Shown here: piece by piece, positions 19,201-34,200 of the stretch
Numbering within the stretch: position 1 is the first letter of the stretch
How the letters are laid out: each line of letters begins with the position of its first letter
NCBI RefSeq assembly: GCF_018263905.1
Contig: NZ_JAAFZU010000030.1
Coordinates: 34,580 to 98,579 of the forward strand
DNA length: 64,000 nucleotides
Source: Loktanella sp. SALINAS62
Lineage (GTDB): Bacteria > Pseudomonadota > Alphaproteobacteria > Rhodobacterales > Rhodobacteraceae
Direction: 5' to 3'
The notes under the pieces: model-generated
The model's input: only the letters and a program-made list of their open reading frames with translations
The model's database searches: none
What the model was told of the DNA's origin: nothing
Program-made: the position numbers and the translations under genes

Positions 19201-22200
19201 CCAGCGATGGCGTCGTCGCCAGATCCACCGTGGATAAAGTCGTCGCCCAGACCGCCAAAGATCACATCATCCGCAAACATCGGGTTATGCGCATTCGGAT
19301 CAGCCTGAAGGGCGCTGTCGGGATCGACGTTATACGGCGTCAAATCGACGGATTTCAGCAGCTCGCCCGCGACGTTGATTGTCTCGGTCTGCACCCGTCC
19401 CGGCGAATAGATGAATTCGTTGATGACGTTGCCCTGGCTTGTGCGGCTGTCAGGATCGGTCGCCAGCAGCTTGAACACGCCATAAAGGCTTTCGGCAAAA
19501 GCACTGCCGTAGTCCTGCCCGCGCTCCAGTGCGGTGTTGCGGCTGGTCATGATCCGACCGTCGTCGCCGACGATCCCGTCGATACCGGTGCCGCCGGAAA
19601 TCCAGTCGCTGCCCCAGTTGCCGTAGATGTCGTCGTTGTCCGCATCACCAAAGCCGATATCCGCACCGCCGCCAAGGTAGATCACGTCGTCGCCGGTCTC
19701 GCCGTGGACCTCGTCGTTGCCGAACACGTCGTTGTTCCAGCCATCAAGTTGCAGGTCGGGCCCAGCGGGGGTGTAGTCTAGCAGGCTGACGCCGCGCACG
19801 ATGATCTTTTCATCTGCGTTATAGGCGTCAGTGTCGTAAGCAAAGTGCAGGTAATCCTGCGCCCCTCCCGTCAAACTCTGGACGTCCGTGCCGTTCACAC
19901 CGACAAGGCGGACGATGTTGCCATTGTCAGCCACGATGACATCCGCATCGTGCGCGTGTCGGTTGTGTTGTGCTGCCGGATCGCCGGGCAGGTCGTCGTC
20001 GTTGCGGTCGATTTGCACACCGGTACCGCCAAAGATCATGTCTTTGCCATCTGGCCGCATATTTCTGTCGGTCAGGCTGAAAAAGCTGGACGATCCGCCG
20101 ATCAGGTCATCCTGTCCCAGCCCACCGAATATGACGTCACAGCCGCCGCCGCCTTCGATATAGTCTTCTCCGTCCTGCGTTAGATCGGTCGCGACGATAT
20201 CCACGGCAATCACCGTCAGCGGGCCAATCGGATCGTGATCGCCCTGTGGGTCGCGGGCCGCGCCGACGCGGCGGGTGTCCACGTCCACACCGTCGATCAG
20301 CGCCTGAATTTCGGCAGCGTCCAGGATCGTGCCCTGAACAGTACCGTCACCCTGGATGACATCGTTGCCCAACTGACCAAATATCTGATCGTTACCTTGG
20401 CCACCGGCGATGTAGTCATTTCCAAAGCTGCCCGCCCCAACGCGACCCGCTGCCATTTCCATCGTATGCTGCAACGCGTAGTCGATGGTATATTCGTTCC
20501 ACCAGCTTGGCCCGTTCGGATCGCGGTAGTCGCGCGCAATCGGTTTGTCTTTCTCGTTTAGCGAAACCATAAGCACGCCGCTTGTGTCCTCGCCAGCGAC
20601 CTCTTCACCGTAACCGGCAGAGGTGGCGCGGTCACTGCGCGAATACATCAGTGTTCCCGCAAGTGTCTGATACCGCAGGCTGGCAATATCGTCCGTCAGG
20701 TTCGTGTCACCGGCAGGACCCATCCGCGTCAGCGTCACGTTGTCGCCAAAGATCAGGTCATCGCCCGCACCGCCGTCGATGATGTCATGTCCGGCGCCAC
20801 CGATCAGGATGTCTTCCATGCCACCCGCGATCAGGATATCGTCACCACCATTCTGCAGCTCGACCGCCTCGATCACCAAAACGGACTCTAGCAGGGTCGT
20901 CTGGATCTTTTGTAGAATCTGGACACCAGCAGGTGCACCCACGTCGGGCAGGTTCGGGTCCTGCACGTTTTGCGTGACGACCCCATGATCGCCAAAGATG
21001 ATATCGGGCGTCATGTCGAACCCGGTCGCACCGCTGCCGTCGCCGATGATCGTATCCCGACCGGCAGTCAGATGATCCAGCACCTTCGACGCAACCGGCG
21101 AGAAGGTCGATTCAGTCCGCGGAAAGTTCTTGATCGCCGTGGGTTCGGGACTGTTGTCCGACGTGGCGATATCCAGCGCGCGGGTGAAGATGTTCACATT
21201 CACGCCGCTGTCGCCATAAATGTGGTCCACGCCCCGCTGACCGATGATCGTATCATCGCCAGAGCCACCTGCCAGATGGTCACCGACCTGGCTGCCGATC
21301 AACAGATCGTTGCCCGGACCGCCGTAGGCCACCAACCCGACGGTCACCACCTTGCCATCCGCATCGCGCGGCAGCCCGTCAGCGCCATAGGTCACATCGG
21401 CGAAAAGACCGCTGGCATCGATGACATCGTTGCCAAAGTTCTTGAACCAGTTTGCGACCGGAAAAATCCACTCGTCGTCCTCGTTTTCGGCATCGGGAAG
21501 CTCTGGGAACGGGTCGAACGGCTTTTCACCCAATTCGATACCCAGCGGATTGCTCGGCTCGCCGCTGTACCACATGCCGTCCTGGCTGGTGTCACCATAG
21601 ATGACCAACGGGCTGTCGGGCCCGGCCCCGCCTGTGACGACAAAATGGTCGCCGCCGATGCTGGCGCCGGTCGAGGTGGTGATATCGGTGCGCGTCAGCG
21701 TCACCGTCACCGGGCCATCGTCACAGGGATCAAGTGCGGCATTGCCGACAGTCAGAACATTGCCATTGATGGCAGTGATTTCGAACTGTCCCGGCTGCCC
21801 GGCGATTTCGATAAAGTCACCGGCGACAAATCCGGTCCAATCGGTTCCATCGGTCCGAACCAGACGATCCACGCGAATGTCCACGTTTTCGACCAGTGTT
21901 GTCGTAACGGTCGCCGTCGCCAAGCTTAGATCGGCATCAACGGCACCGCCGGTGCCCCAATCAATCGCCCCGCCTGCCAGCGGATCGGACAGGACAAGCT
22001 GCGCATCCCTGCCCCAGCTCGTAAAGCCGTCTGCGATGCCGTAATCCGACGCTGTCGCATCGCGTATTTCCAGAATTTGGCGTGTATGGCTTTCGCCCGC
22101 CAGCTGGACCAGCTGGCCAACCGCGAACCGATTATCGGCAAAGCTGCGCCCGTCCAAACGGGTCGCGATGTTTTCACCGTCGACCGTCCGCAAATCAAAG

Positions 22201-25200
22201 CTGCCGCTGGTATCGACAACCAGATTGCCACCGCCGTGCAGAACGGTCAGCCCCCCGTGTGCGCCCTGAACCCAGAAGAAATCAGTCAGGGTGGCAGGCA
22301 GGTCGTTCAGATCGTCACCCTTGACGGTCAAGATCAGCCCGTCGTCGGAAATATCGACGATCCGCAGTTCGGACCTGTTGTCGCCAATACCGATTTGCAG
22401 CAGATGACCGGCAAGAAATCCGGACTCCGCCCAGTTGCCCGCGGATCGCGTGATCAGCCCACCGCTGATGCTGACTGTCACCTCTTCAAGAACCGGTTTA
22501 TCTGTCGCGACCAGTTTGGCCTCGCCCGTTATCGCGGGGAAGTCGTTGCCCGACAGGATCAGCAGCGAATTGTCGCTGGGGTCGCGGTAGGGTTCGTCGG
22601 TTTCGGGGTTGATGATTGGCGTCGTGCCGTCAGCTTCGAAGTATTCGATCGCGTCTTCGATGCCGATGATGGTCCAGCTTTGGCCCGCCACGCCTTCGAT
22701 GGTCACGGTCTGCCCGACAAGAAAGCCTTCGGCTTTCCAGTTGAAACCCTCTCGGCTGATCACCTGGGCGTTCTTGAATTCGGGATTCTGGGTGTAGAGG
22801 AAATTGTAGTTGCCGTCGCTCCACCCGTTGATAAAGGTAAATTCGTTTTGCGCTGACACGAATTCAGCCGGGTTCAGCGTACCGAGTACGTCAAGATAGT
22901 CGTTGCCTTCGCCCATCATGAAATTGAACACTTCGATGGTGCTGTCCGCGCCATCCGTGCCCACGCCAGATACGCCAAAATTGACCTTTCCAAAGCTTAG
23001 ACCGCCTGCATAGACCAAATCCTGCGGGACAGCGCCCTCGGTGCCTTCGCCAAAGATCGGGCCGCTCACGTCCGGAAAGACAAGGTCATCGGCCATGCCG
23101 AAACCACGCAGCGTCGTGTCGTCCAGAACGCCGGTGCCATCAGCCAGACTGCTGTCGTTAAAGATATTCAGCACATCGATCTGCTGGCTTTCCGGCGCCT
23201 GCGCCGCAATCGCGATCAGAAAGTCGTCGCGCTCACCCGCCAGCTTGATGCCGTTGGTCAACGACCTGTCGGCACCGGCAGGGCCACCTTCGACGGCCAG
23301 TGGGCCCTGTAGGTCAGACAGGCGATGCGCCTTGACCGCAAAGATTTTAACACCGTCACGGGTGCTCGGGACCTCGTAGTAGATGTCAGCCTTTAGCGTG
23401 ATCTTCTGTTCGTCGTAAAAGTTTGCGTCGGTAAAGGTCGCAACGACCGCGATGCGGTTGACCTCGACCATGGTGGCCGATCCATTCGACAGCCATCCCG
23501 CATCCGAGAAAGCGTCATCGGACATTGGGTCGAGTGTGAACTGTAACTTGTCGTCCTGCGTGTCGTTGTCGCCGCGGATGATTGCGATCTTGGCATCGAC
23601 AAAATCGTCGGTGCCGACATTCGTGATCCGCACGCGCTGTCCTTCAAGGAACCCCTCGCGGAGCCACCCCTGAACAGCCGCATCCAATTGGTTGCCAGTG
23701 GCATCGGTGCGGATCAGACGGGTGGATTGATCACCGGTCAGCGGATCGGTTTCGGTCGCAAGCTTTGCATAGCCGGTCCAGACGTCGCGTTCGTTCAAAA
23801 GCGACAGGATCACGGTATCGACCTGGGTGGCCGTGGGCGACGCATCGGCATCGGTCGTGGTCAGCGTGATCGTCTGCGTCGTGACGCTTTCGATGGCGTA
23901 ATCACCGTTCACGTCCGCGCCACTGACATCCGTGCCAGCAATGCGGATCAGGTCACCCGTGATCCAGCCGTCGGCCACAAAATCGCCAAAGTCAGCGCCG
24001 GGGCCACGGGTCAGGGTCAGCTTGCCACCGATCTCTTCAAAGACGATGGCGCCCGCAAATTTCTGCGTGGCGCGCACACCGCCGATGGTCTCATAGGTGG
24101 CCATTTTATCGCCGATTGCGACGACATCGGCAAGACCGTCGGTCAGAACCGCGACATTGACGTCCGACGTCGGCTGCTTGGTCAGACGCAACGTGTAGTC
24201 TTTGGTGTCGCTACCATCGGGGATCAGGACGGTCGATCCACCGGACTGCTGCACCAGTGATCCAGCTGTTTCATTGTCCAGCACCGTGACAGGCAACAGA
24301 CCGCTGCCCGACCGCAGGTTCGGAAAGACAAAGTCGGGGTCCGTGGTGTCGATCCCACGGGCAAAGCCGATGGTCGCGGTCTGCGGGTCTTCGCGCACCG
24401 CATCATCGCGGGCTTCCAGCCCGATATTGATCGGGGTGTCCCACGTCAGATCGGTAAAGGTTGCCGTGCCGACGACAAGGTCGCCATCCCCATTGATATA
24501 GCGCTCCGCCGTCAGAAGGATTTTCAGGTCTGGGTTGCTGTCGATATTGACCAGACGCAACGCCCGGTCGGACAGATCGTTCAGCGTCAGCTCGACAACA
24601 ACAGTTCCAGCGGGTTTTTTCGCCAGATCGATCTGGATGATGTCAGTCAGCCCCGTGGTTTCGTCGCCTTCGATCAATATGGTGCGACCATCCTCGACCA
24701 AGGTACTGTCGACCTGACGGATGTTGATGCCCGGCGTATCATTGTCTTTGACCTGTACTTCGACGTTGGCCACGTCGATGGCGTCATAGGCGGCACTGTT
24801 CGAAATGACCGAATGCTGCATGACGACCACGCGGTCGCCTTCGGCGCGGGTGTCATCCACCGCGTAAAGCGAGACGGTCTGCGCCTGATCGTAGTTGGTG
24901 TGATCGAACCGCAGCACAACGGCGCGGTTCTCGATCACGTCATGCAGATCGACGACGCCATCGCCGTTGATATCGAACCCGGCATTGCGGGTAAAGTCAC
25001 TGGGCACAGCGGCACCTGCCACCGTGGACAGCCAGAACGTATCGCCCGGTCCGTTGGGCAACGGCGCGGGATTGATCAGCGTGTCGTTCCGCTCTTCCTC
25101 GGGCGAACGCGCCGCCGACACGGTCACATAGACAACCTCGCCCTCCGCCAGCGCCTGCGCCAGCCGCACCGTATAGCTGTCGACCGCATCCGGCCCGCCT

Positions 25201-28200
25201 TCTCGAACGGCGGTAAAGCCGTCGGGGCCTTCGTCGATGACGACCAGACCCTCGCCTTCTGTGGCGACGTTGTAGTTGAACCCATCGATCAGCAGACCGT
25301 CATAAAGGGTGTCATCAGATGTCACCAGATGATCGACGGCACCAGATACGCCCTCCAGCTCACGGGTCACGATATCCTCTGTCACGTCGCCTGCGACATT
25401 GATTGTATCCGACCCCAGACCGCCGATCACGCGGTAGGCCACGCCAAACGCGGTGGAGCGGATAAAGAACTCATCATCGCCTTCAAGGCCATCGACCTCG
25501 ACCACTTCCATCGTGGAATAGCGGACATTCAGACCGGCACCAAAGATACCCTGCGCTGTGATCACGATGTCATCGGCAAATTCGGTGCCAAGGATCACCA
25601 GCTTGTCAAAGCCCGTGCCGCCATCGACCGAAACCGGCGCGTTGACGTTGTAGCGCACTTCGTCCTGACCGCCACCCGCGCGGATATCAGGTGCTTGACC
25701 GATCGAGAATCCGAGCCCGATTTGCGGCACGGCCACACCTTTGTCGTCCAGCACGATCTCGTCGTCGGTCACATCATCAGGCGTCAGCAACAGGTCGGTA
25801 AAGTTGATGTTGCCGTCACCATTGGTGTCAAAGAGGTAATCCGTCCCGCCAGATGTCACGGTGCGCAGAGAAGCGCGCAACGCGGCGCGATAATCATCGT
25901 CCGGTCCGGCCAAACCAAAGACCGAGGTCGCCATCAGCGCGTTGATGGCGGCGTCGGCAGTCAGGCCACCCGTCTGCAGGTCCCGAAGTTCCGACAGAAC
26001 CACGACACCGGCATCCAGATCGTCCTGTGTGTAGGCACCGTCATGGTTCCAGTCAAAGTCGATGGTCGCGGCCAGTGCAAACGCGCGGATGATGAACAGA
26101 TCATTGTCGTCATCGCCTTCAAGCCGCAACTCGGACTGATTGGAATAGACCCGGAATTCATCGTTGCCTGTGCCACCCTGCGCCAGCAGCGGCGAAGATG
26201 ACCCCGCGCTCAACCAGCCCCGTGACGTGGCAACCAGTTCGGGGAAAACGTCCTGCGCCAAAAGATTGCCTTCGGACACGTTGCGCTTTTCGCCAAAGAT
26301 CTGGCCGATCTGGAACGTGTCGTCATCGGCCCCGCCGTCCAGCGTGGTGATGACTGTGGTGTCATCGGTAAAGAACGCGTCGTTGCCGCCACGACCTTCG
26401 ACGACCAGACGACCGTTGATGCCGGTATCGTAGGCAATCCGCTGGACCTTGGTGCTTTCCTCGTTGTTGTAGATCACGTCCTGATAGCCGTCGATCTGAC
26501 CGTGCAGGATCGCCACGTATCCCGGACGGTCCGCTGTCTCTCCCGGCAGGAAATTGGCGGCCCGCAGTAGAAAGATATCGTCCGTCTTGCCGTCGTTGGT
26601 GCCGTCATTGCCAAAGATCGACAGTTGATCGGCGCCGTCATCTTCTGCGCCGGTATCCAGCACGTTGATGATATAATTGCGCTCATCGCCTTGGCTGCCC
26701 AGCGAATAAACGCTGTAGAAATCAAGGTCCGACTGACCGTCGAGTGTCAGCGTATGCTCGGCGACGACCTCGTGACCCGGCGCGAGATTGCCCTTCGCAT
26801 CCACAGCGTTCGGTCCGGTCTGCGGCGATGTCTGTGTCGCCGTATCCTGTAGGTAATAGACCGCAAACCGGTCTTCACCGTCGTCAACGTCATTGGCCAC
26901 ATCGGGTGTCGCCCCGCCATGGACGCGCGTCTTTGATCCCAGCTTGATATAGCCGTCCATCCCACGCACCGTGGTCCCGGCCACGCCGCTGGTGTCGCCA
27001 AACTGGAAGAAATCGACATCGGAACCGCCGAAAACCTGCGTCAACCGTGCTTCAAAGTCATCGTCCGTACGCAACGGCGCCCGCGTCAGGTTCGGCGAAG
27101 AGGTGCCAATCGGGGTCCCGCCGTTACGTTGACCTGCAACGTCCAGAATTGCCCCCGCCATGATGACACCGCGCAGAACCATCGTAGTCCCGATATTTAC
27201 ATCCCTATCGCCATAATCACCGCGAATGATGATCCCTTCGCCCGCGATGATCCCGGCATTGTCGTCAAGGGTCACGTCGTCGCCGACACGCAGTTCGACC
27301 GCGCCCAGTTCCGCGTAGACCAGTCCTTCGGCAATGATCCGGTCGGCATCCGCATGGTTGCCCGGTGCAATGCTGTTGCCTTCGGCAAACCGGGCCGATC
27401 CGCTTTCGATCAGTTCGAAATTCTCGCTGGTCGAGGTCGAACCGGTGGCCTCGCGAACGGTCAGCCGGATATCTCCGACATAGCTGTGTGCCAGTACCAG
27501 ACGCAGTTCTTCGGCGACCTCTGTCAACCAGATGCTACCGTCCGCTTCGAGCGCCACATCGTCGGAATCAACCTCTAGGCCAACCGGGGTCAGGCCGTTG
27601 CGGCTGTCGATTTCAAGATCGTCACCGACCTCACCAATGGTGGAACCGACGCCGTTGGCATCAAGATCGATGCTCAACCCGATGATATTGGCCGCATCGT
27701 CATTGCGTGCATCGACAATGGAACCGCCCGTCGTCCGCAGGGATACGTCCGAAATCGAATGAACGGTGTGGATGTGCAGATCGCCAATCACCTCGTCGAT
27801 GAAAATGCCATCGCTGGTCGTCGCGGTGTTATCAAACGCCCGCAGCACGCCCGTCCCAGCCAGAGTCACGCTGCTGCGATCAACGTCGATTTCAAGGAAA
27901 TTGGACGCATAGCCGATCCCGCCGCCGAAACCGCTGGCACCGATGGTCGGCGTTTCGACCTCTCCGTCGGTACCCTGAATGTCGTCCGCGTCGGGATTCA
28001 CGAAACCCGATGCCGCAATCAGGGTGATGTTGAAACCGGCGATGTCGGCATCCGCCTGATTGTTGACACCCTGCGCATCCACAAAGCTTCGCGGCGCATA
28101 CAGCAGCACATCGTCGTCGGTGGATGTGATCGTGCCGACCCGGAAATCCCCGGTCAGCTCTGTCATCGCGATCCAACCGTTCGTCAGCGCAGAAACATGG

Positions 28201-31200
28201 CCCGCGCCCGTGGCATTGCCGGTGGTATCGGTTTCCGTCAGTGCGAGGATGTTGATCCGCACATCGCCTGGGGCAGAATTTGCCGCCGCGACCACGATGT
28301 TGCCCGTGCCAGACACAGCGCCCGCCTGCAAACCGGCAAGGGTCCGCAGTTGTGTGACGGGGTCGATACCACGGAAATCAAATGTCGTTTCGGGTGTCGA
28401 TGAAATGCCTTCGGCAAACGCACCGCGATCCGTCTTGTTGGCTTTCTGATCGATGTCATCGAAAAACACCTCATAGGTGTTGTCCGCAGGCGCCGTATTG
28501 TTCTGGGGGTGCTTGACGATCACGCCGCCACCGCCGCCCAGTCCGTCCTGCAGCCATGTTGCCTGCAACAGCACGTCGGCGGTGTTGCCCGCCGCCACGC
28601 GATCAATGTTGACCAGATAGGCACCGTCCGCCTTTTCGACATTCGCAAGGTCCTGCCGCAGCAGCGCGCGCACGTCGAGATAGGCATCGTTGCCGGCATC
28701 CACGGTGATCACTTCGACGGCTGTCAGCGTGTGACCGTCAGTCAATGTGCCGCCTCCGGTCAGGTCGACCGCAGTTCCGCCTTCGACCAGCGACAGGGTT
28801 GCTGCGTTTCCGTCAGCACTCAGACGGATGTAATAAAGATCGCCATCGGTCAGACCGCCCAACGCTGCCGAACCAGAGTCCGTATCATAGCGCACAAGTT
28901 GGCCGTCAAAGAACTTGTTGCCCAGCCCCAGGAATATCTGGTTCGACAGGGCACCGACTTGCGCCGTGGTAAAGCTGAACGCTTCAGGTGTGCCCACGGA
29001 ATCGACCAGGTCGATGACGATACGCTGACCATACCGGCCCGCATCCTGTGCCGCATCGACGTTGATGATCTGGCTGCGCACGACCGACGTGTCACGCGAC
29101 TGCGTGCCCAAGATAGAGCCTTGGGTGTTTTCGATCGTGGTCACACCGATCGGATTGTTGATATCACCGTTCAATTCGATATCGCTGTTACCGGTGTTCC
29201 GAATCGACACCAGTGTCGGTGCGACATCGGTCACGATGTTAAATGTGAGCGTCCGATTGCCTGCGGCCTGGTTCGTCGGCGCCAATACGACAACGGGCGG
29301 CTTTTCCCCGAAGACATTGATATCATTGATCTGAATGGTCTTGTCGGACTCGTTCAGGATCGTGATCCGTTGCAGCGAATTGCGGAACGTCCACGTGCCG
29401 CCCGATCCCGCGATGCTGTCAGAATCGAAAACGACATCGCCCGGTCCGGGGTTCTGGATGTCGTTGACGTAGATCTTGTCGCCCTCGATGCTGCCGGACT
29501 GTATCGCTTTAAAGCTGTCGCCCTGCGCCGCGCTGTCGTCGATCGTGATGACTTCGGCGTTGGTGATGATTGCGTTGCTGTCGACCGTGACCTGCTTTTC
29601 GACCAGCAGATCGGGCGACCGACCGGACAGGATCGTGACGTCACTGTCAAAGACAATAGGCTTGGTGGTGGTGATACTGGGGTCATTGCCGGACGCCCCG
29701 CCCGAAGCCAGCGACCGTTTGGAGACGACCGCAGTTTCCGTGATATTGGTGCCAAGGTTGTTCTCTGCCACCACAAGGAAGGCCAGACGCTGCGCGTCTG
29801 AAGCCGGTTCCTGTGCGTAGTTGTAGAATGCCAGGTTGCCATTCGCCTCGTCGCGCGGGCCGGCCGTGATATTCGCCAGCGCCGCGCCCGTCACGATCGC
29901 GTCGACCGTGACAGTGGTTGCGGAATCCGAATCCACCTTGCCGAACAGACCGCTGGAGCGGGAGTAGCTGTAGGATTTTGCAATGACCCCGCTATTTTCG
30001 ATCAGGATGTCGACGCCTTCCCAGCCAGTCAGCCGGGCAGAGCCACCGATTGTCACGCTGCTGTCGGCGTCAAAGGCGGTCGTCGCCTCACCATCGCCTT
30101 CGCTGTAGAAACCGCCGCCGCGCCCGCTGGCGTCGGTGCGCAGATCGACATCGTTCAGATAGGCCTCAAGGCTCAACTCGCTCGCCTCGATCAATGCGCT
30201 GCCTGCAATCGTCGTGAATGCGCCGGACCCGTCGTTGGCCCTGGATCCGGCATCGGCCGATCCGTCACCGCCAAAACCGACACCTTTTGCGTTCGCCGTC
30301 GCCTTGCCGGTCGTGCTGCCCTCGGCCACGAACTGTGCAAAACCGCCGACAAAGATGACGGCGTTGCTGCCGACGCTGACGTCAGACGTGAAATCGGTGT
30401 TCGAATAGGCCTTTGCGTTTGCGACACCGACAAATCCGCCGGTTGTCGCCTTGGAACTGATGCTGGACTCGTTGTCGGCCAGCGATTTGACCGACAGGTT
30501 TCCACCTGCGATCAACTGCGTGTTGTCGCCGATGCTCGCCGTCGATGTCAGATCACCGTTACCGGAATTATGATTGACCGTCGCCTTGCCCACAGCAACG
30601 AAACCGCCGCTGCCGTTGCTGGCGTAGGCCGTTGTCTTGGTAAATGCGTCGGACTCGATGGTCAGATCGCCACCGGCGCTGACCAGTGTCGCCAGAACGT
30701 TGGCAGACACCGTAGGCGTGCTGGTCATATCGGCGGTATTTACGGTGCCAGAAACGATCCCGCCGCCGGACCCTTTTGACGTAGACGATGACTGACCGTC
30801 ACCGGTCTGGGGGGCCACCACCGCCAGTGACAAGCCACCGGGCGCATTGATGACATCGTCCGTCTGGCCCGTGTTCGCTGTCACGTCGATGCGCAGGTCG
30901 TAGAAATTGTTCGACCCGGTCTGGTCGAGGTCGATGGCTTGGGACCCGATGTAGTGATCCTGTCCCGCCACGTTGAACGAATTCAGCGTTATGACGCCGC
31001 CACCCGGGGCTGCGGCCAGCCGAATACGGTTTGCGTCGCCCGCATCTTTGGAATGAACATAATACGTCTGCCCATCGGTCAGGCCGCTGATCGGTGCATC
31101 CTCCAGCAGCGCCAGCGAATGGATGCGGTCGTCGGACTTGTCTGCGTCCAGCGCCACGATCGGCGTGTCGATCGTATCGGTCTCGGCCGAGGTCCGTTCG

Positions 31201-34200
31201 ACCACGGCATCGGCGTAGGTGCCCGCACCGCTGACGTAGACGGTGTCTAGACGTAGAGTCGTGCCACTGTTCAGAACGACGGAACCGGTATAGACCAGAC
31301 CGCCCGCTTTAAACCGCACAGTGCCGCTGGTGATCCCCGCATCGGCCCAGGTGCCGCTTGACAGGGTGACAGTCACCCGCAGATCGGGGTCGCCTGCGGT
31401 GGCGACGTTGGCCGACCCGATGGTCATCTGCTGATCGACCCGCGTGATCTGGCTCAGCGTCTGGTTCAGGACCAGCGTGTCTCCATTGACCGCTGCGATT
31501 GTGTAGGACGAACCGTTGTTGCCGTTGCTGCCCGCAATTGTCAGCGTGTCGCCCACCTGGAACCCGTTGTCGGCCCAGTCCGCCCCGTCTGTGCGCAGAA
31601 TGCTGTCGCCGCCCGATGGCGTGCGGACGTAGTAGACGTCCGTACTGACGGTGTCCGACGTCTTCAGTTGCAGCGAACTGCCGGCATCGTCCACATTGGC
31701 CACGCGGTAGATTCGGCCGCTTTCAAGACCGCCGATAGGGTCTTGGGTGACTGTCGTTTCGATGATCTTGGCCGCTGGCGAAGCATCCGGATCCGGATCG
31801 TCGATCAGTTTGGTCGTCGTGGTCGCGACCGCCGTATAGACGACCAGATCGCTGTTGCTGAAGCCGTGCGCAATCAGGTCGCCTTCGTCGTCCGAATTGG
31901 GATCGAGATCGACAAAGAAGATGCGGTTGTTGTTGGTCGTCTGTTCCCGGGTATCGGTATCGTCGGCCAGTTGTGCGGCGGTCACATCCACCTGAACAGT
32001 CAGGAAATTCGACTTTGGCGGCGCGACATAGGTCACGGCCTGCCCGACTGTGAAACCATTGCTGCCGACGTTGATGTAGTTGTCCGACACGTCGGTCGAG
32101 TCGAAATCGTTGAAATTGTTCTCGACATAGCTTGCAGAGGTCTTGGCCGCGCTGTCCACCAGCTTGATGGTGAAGTCATCGACCACAAGAACGTAAAGCG
32201 TCGTGCTGTTCAGGATATCGGGCTGCGCGGTATCTTCGCCCGCGCTGTTCACTTCATGCAACACGACCTTGTCGCCGCTAAGATAGTTGTGTGGATTGCT
32301 GAACGTGATTTGTTCGGTCAGCGGATCAATCTGGCTACCGTCGAACCGGTTACCAAATGCAATCACATCCGTGCTGAAACGAATGACATTGTAGCTGCGG
32401 TCGCGCAGACCAAGACCATCGTCCAGATCGACCTGACCCGACAGGCCCGGAACCGTGCTGCCCGTCGCAGCATATTCGATCAGGTCGCCGGTCTCCAGCC
32501 CGTGCCGATCCACGACCAACGTGTTCTTTGTCCCATCGGCACTGTCGATCCGATACGACGGCACATCCGACGACTGGCGGTCGGCCTTGGCCTTGACCGA
32601 CACGTTCCCCGTGGTTTCAAGAACGACGCCTGCGCGGATTTCAGCAGAAACCGTTGGATTGACGGTGGTTTTGGACTTGGACAGCGCCACGTTGATCGCG
32701 CCGCCGCTGGTGCCCTTTGTATAGGCGTCCGCCTCTGGTGTGCCCAGCGCGTCGATGGTGATGTTGCCGCTGGCCAGTAGACTGATTTCACTGCCGATCC
32801 AGGCCTTGACGGTCGAATTAGCCTCAGCCTCGGAATCGTTAGTGGTGACTGAAATCACACCGCCCCCCGCCGCATTGCTGCGGGCCGAAGCCGTGTCCTG
32901 CGTCACCGCATCCATGTCGAGACTGCCAAAGGTGAAATCGACGTTGCCCGTGGCTGTCGTGCGATCCGCGAAATACGCCTTGGCGGTGCCGTTGGCGTAG
33001 GCAAAGCTGTCGGTAATCCCGACTGCGCCCAAAATGCCGACGTTCAGACCGTCGGTCAAAGCCTCGGCCTGATTCCGGCCATTGGCCTCGATCTTGACCG
33101 CGGCGTTCGGTGCGTTGAATACCGCCTGATTGCCGACCCAAGATTGCAGGTTGGCGTTGGCATAGGCCTCGGATTTATTGATCTGAACACCAATGCCTGA
33201 CACGCCCGCCGCCTCGGCCACGGCCCGCGCTTTGCTGGTGTTGCCGTCTTGCGCGTTATGCGTCGTCAGGATCGAGATACTGCTACCGCTGATCGTGCCG
33301 CTTTGGATCACGGCATCGATATCTGGCGAAACGGTCGCCGTCGATTCCACGAATCCGACGCCGCCTATTCCCCCGGACTTGCTGTCTGAATTGGCAAAGG
33401 CATCGCCATCAGACGTGGCCTTGACGATCACAGCGCCGCCGACAGTGACGTTGCCAGCGATCTTGGCTTCCAGCACCGGCATTACAGTCGCGCGCGAAAT
33501 CGGCGCAGTGCCAGCCACAAGTCCGAGCGACGCCGCATTGGCCATCGTATCGGCGCGGTTGCGCCCGTTGGCGCTGACGGTCAGCGACGCGCCACCGGTC
33601 AGGACACCGTCCATCAGCGACTTGGCGCTGCCGCTGGCCTCTGCAATGGCGACACTGGCACCCAGACCCAGCGCACCCAGCGCAAAGGTCTGCGCATCCG
33701 CCGTTGCGGCATTGCGCACATCGGCACTGACGGTGACAAGCCCGGTGCCTGCATTGAAACCGCCGCCATTCATGATGGTGGCGGCCACTCTGGCATTGGC
33801 CTTGGCCAAAGGCACAGCACCCTGTCCACCGACCAGCCCACCGCCTGCCGCCAATGCGATGGCATGGGCGCCGCGATCCGGGTCCATCACCAGTACGGTC
33901 GGCACGTTGTGCATGGCCTCGACGCTTAGACCGTTCGAACTGCCGGTAAATCCTGTACCGATCTGCGCCGTCGTGTCGGGTGACGTTTCGACAATGGAAA
34001 TACTGACGCCCACACCCGCCAAGGTGCCCGCAGTGATACCGAACATGTTCGCAGTACCATCGTGACTGCTGATGGCCGTGACGCCCACATTGCCAGTCGC
34101 ATTGATTGCCACGTTGTTGCCGATTTCGGCAACCACATCGGGCGTGATCTTCAGATCGGCGACATTCACGCCGACCGCGGCCAAACCACCACCCGCCCCG

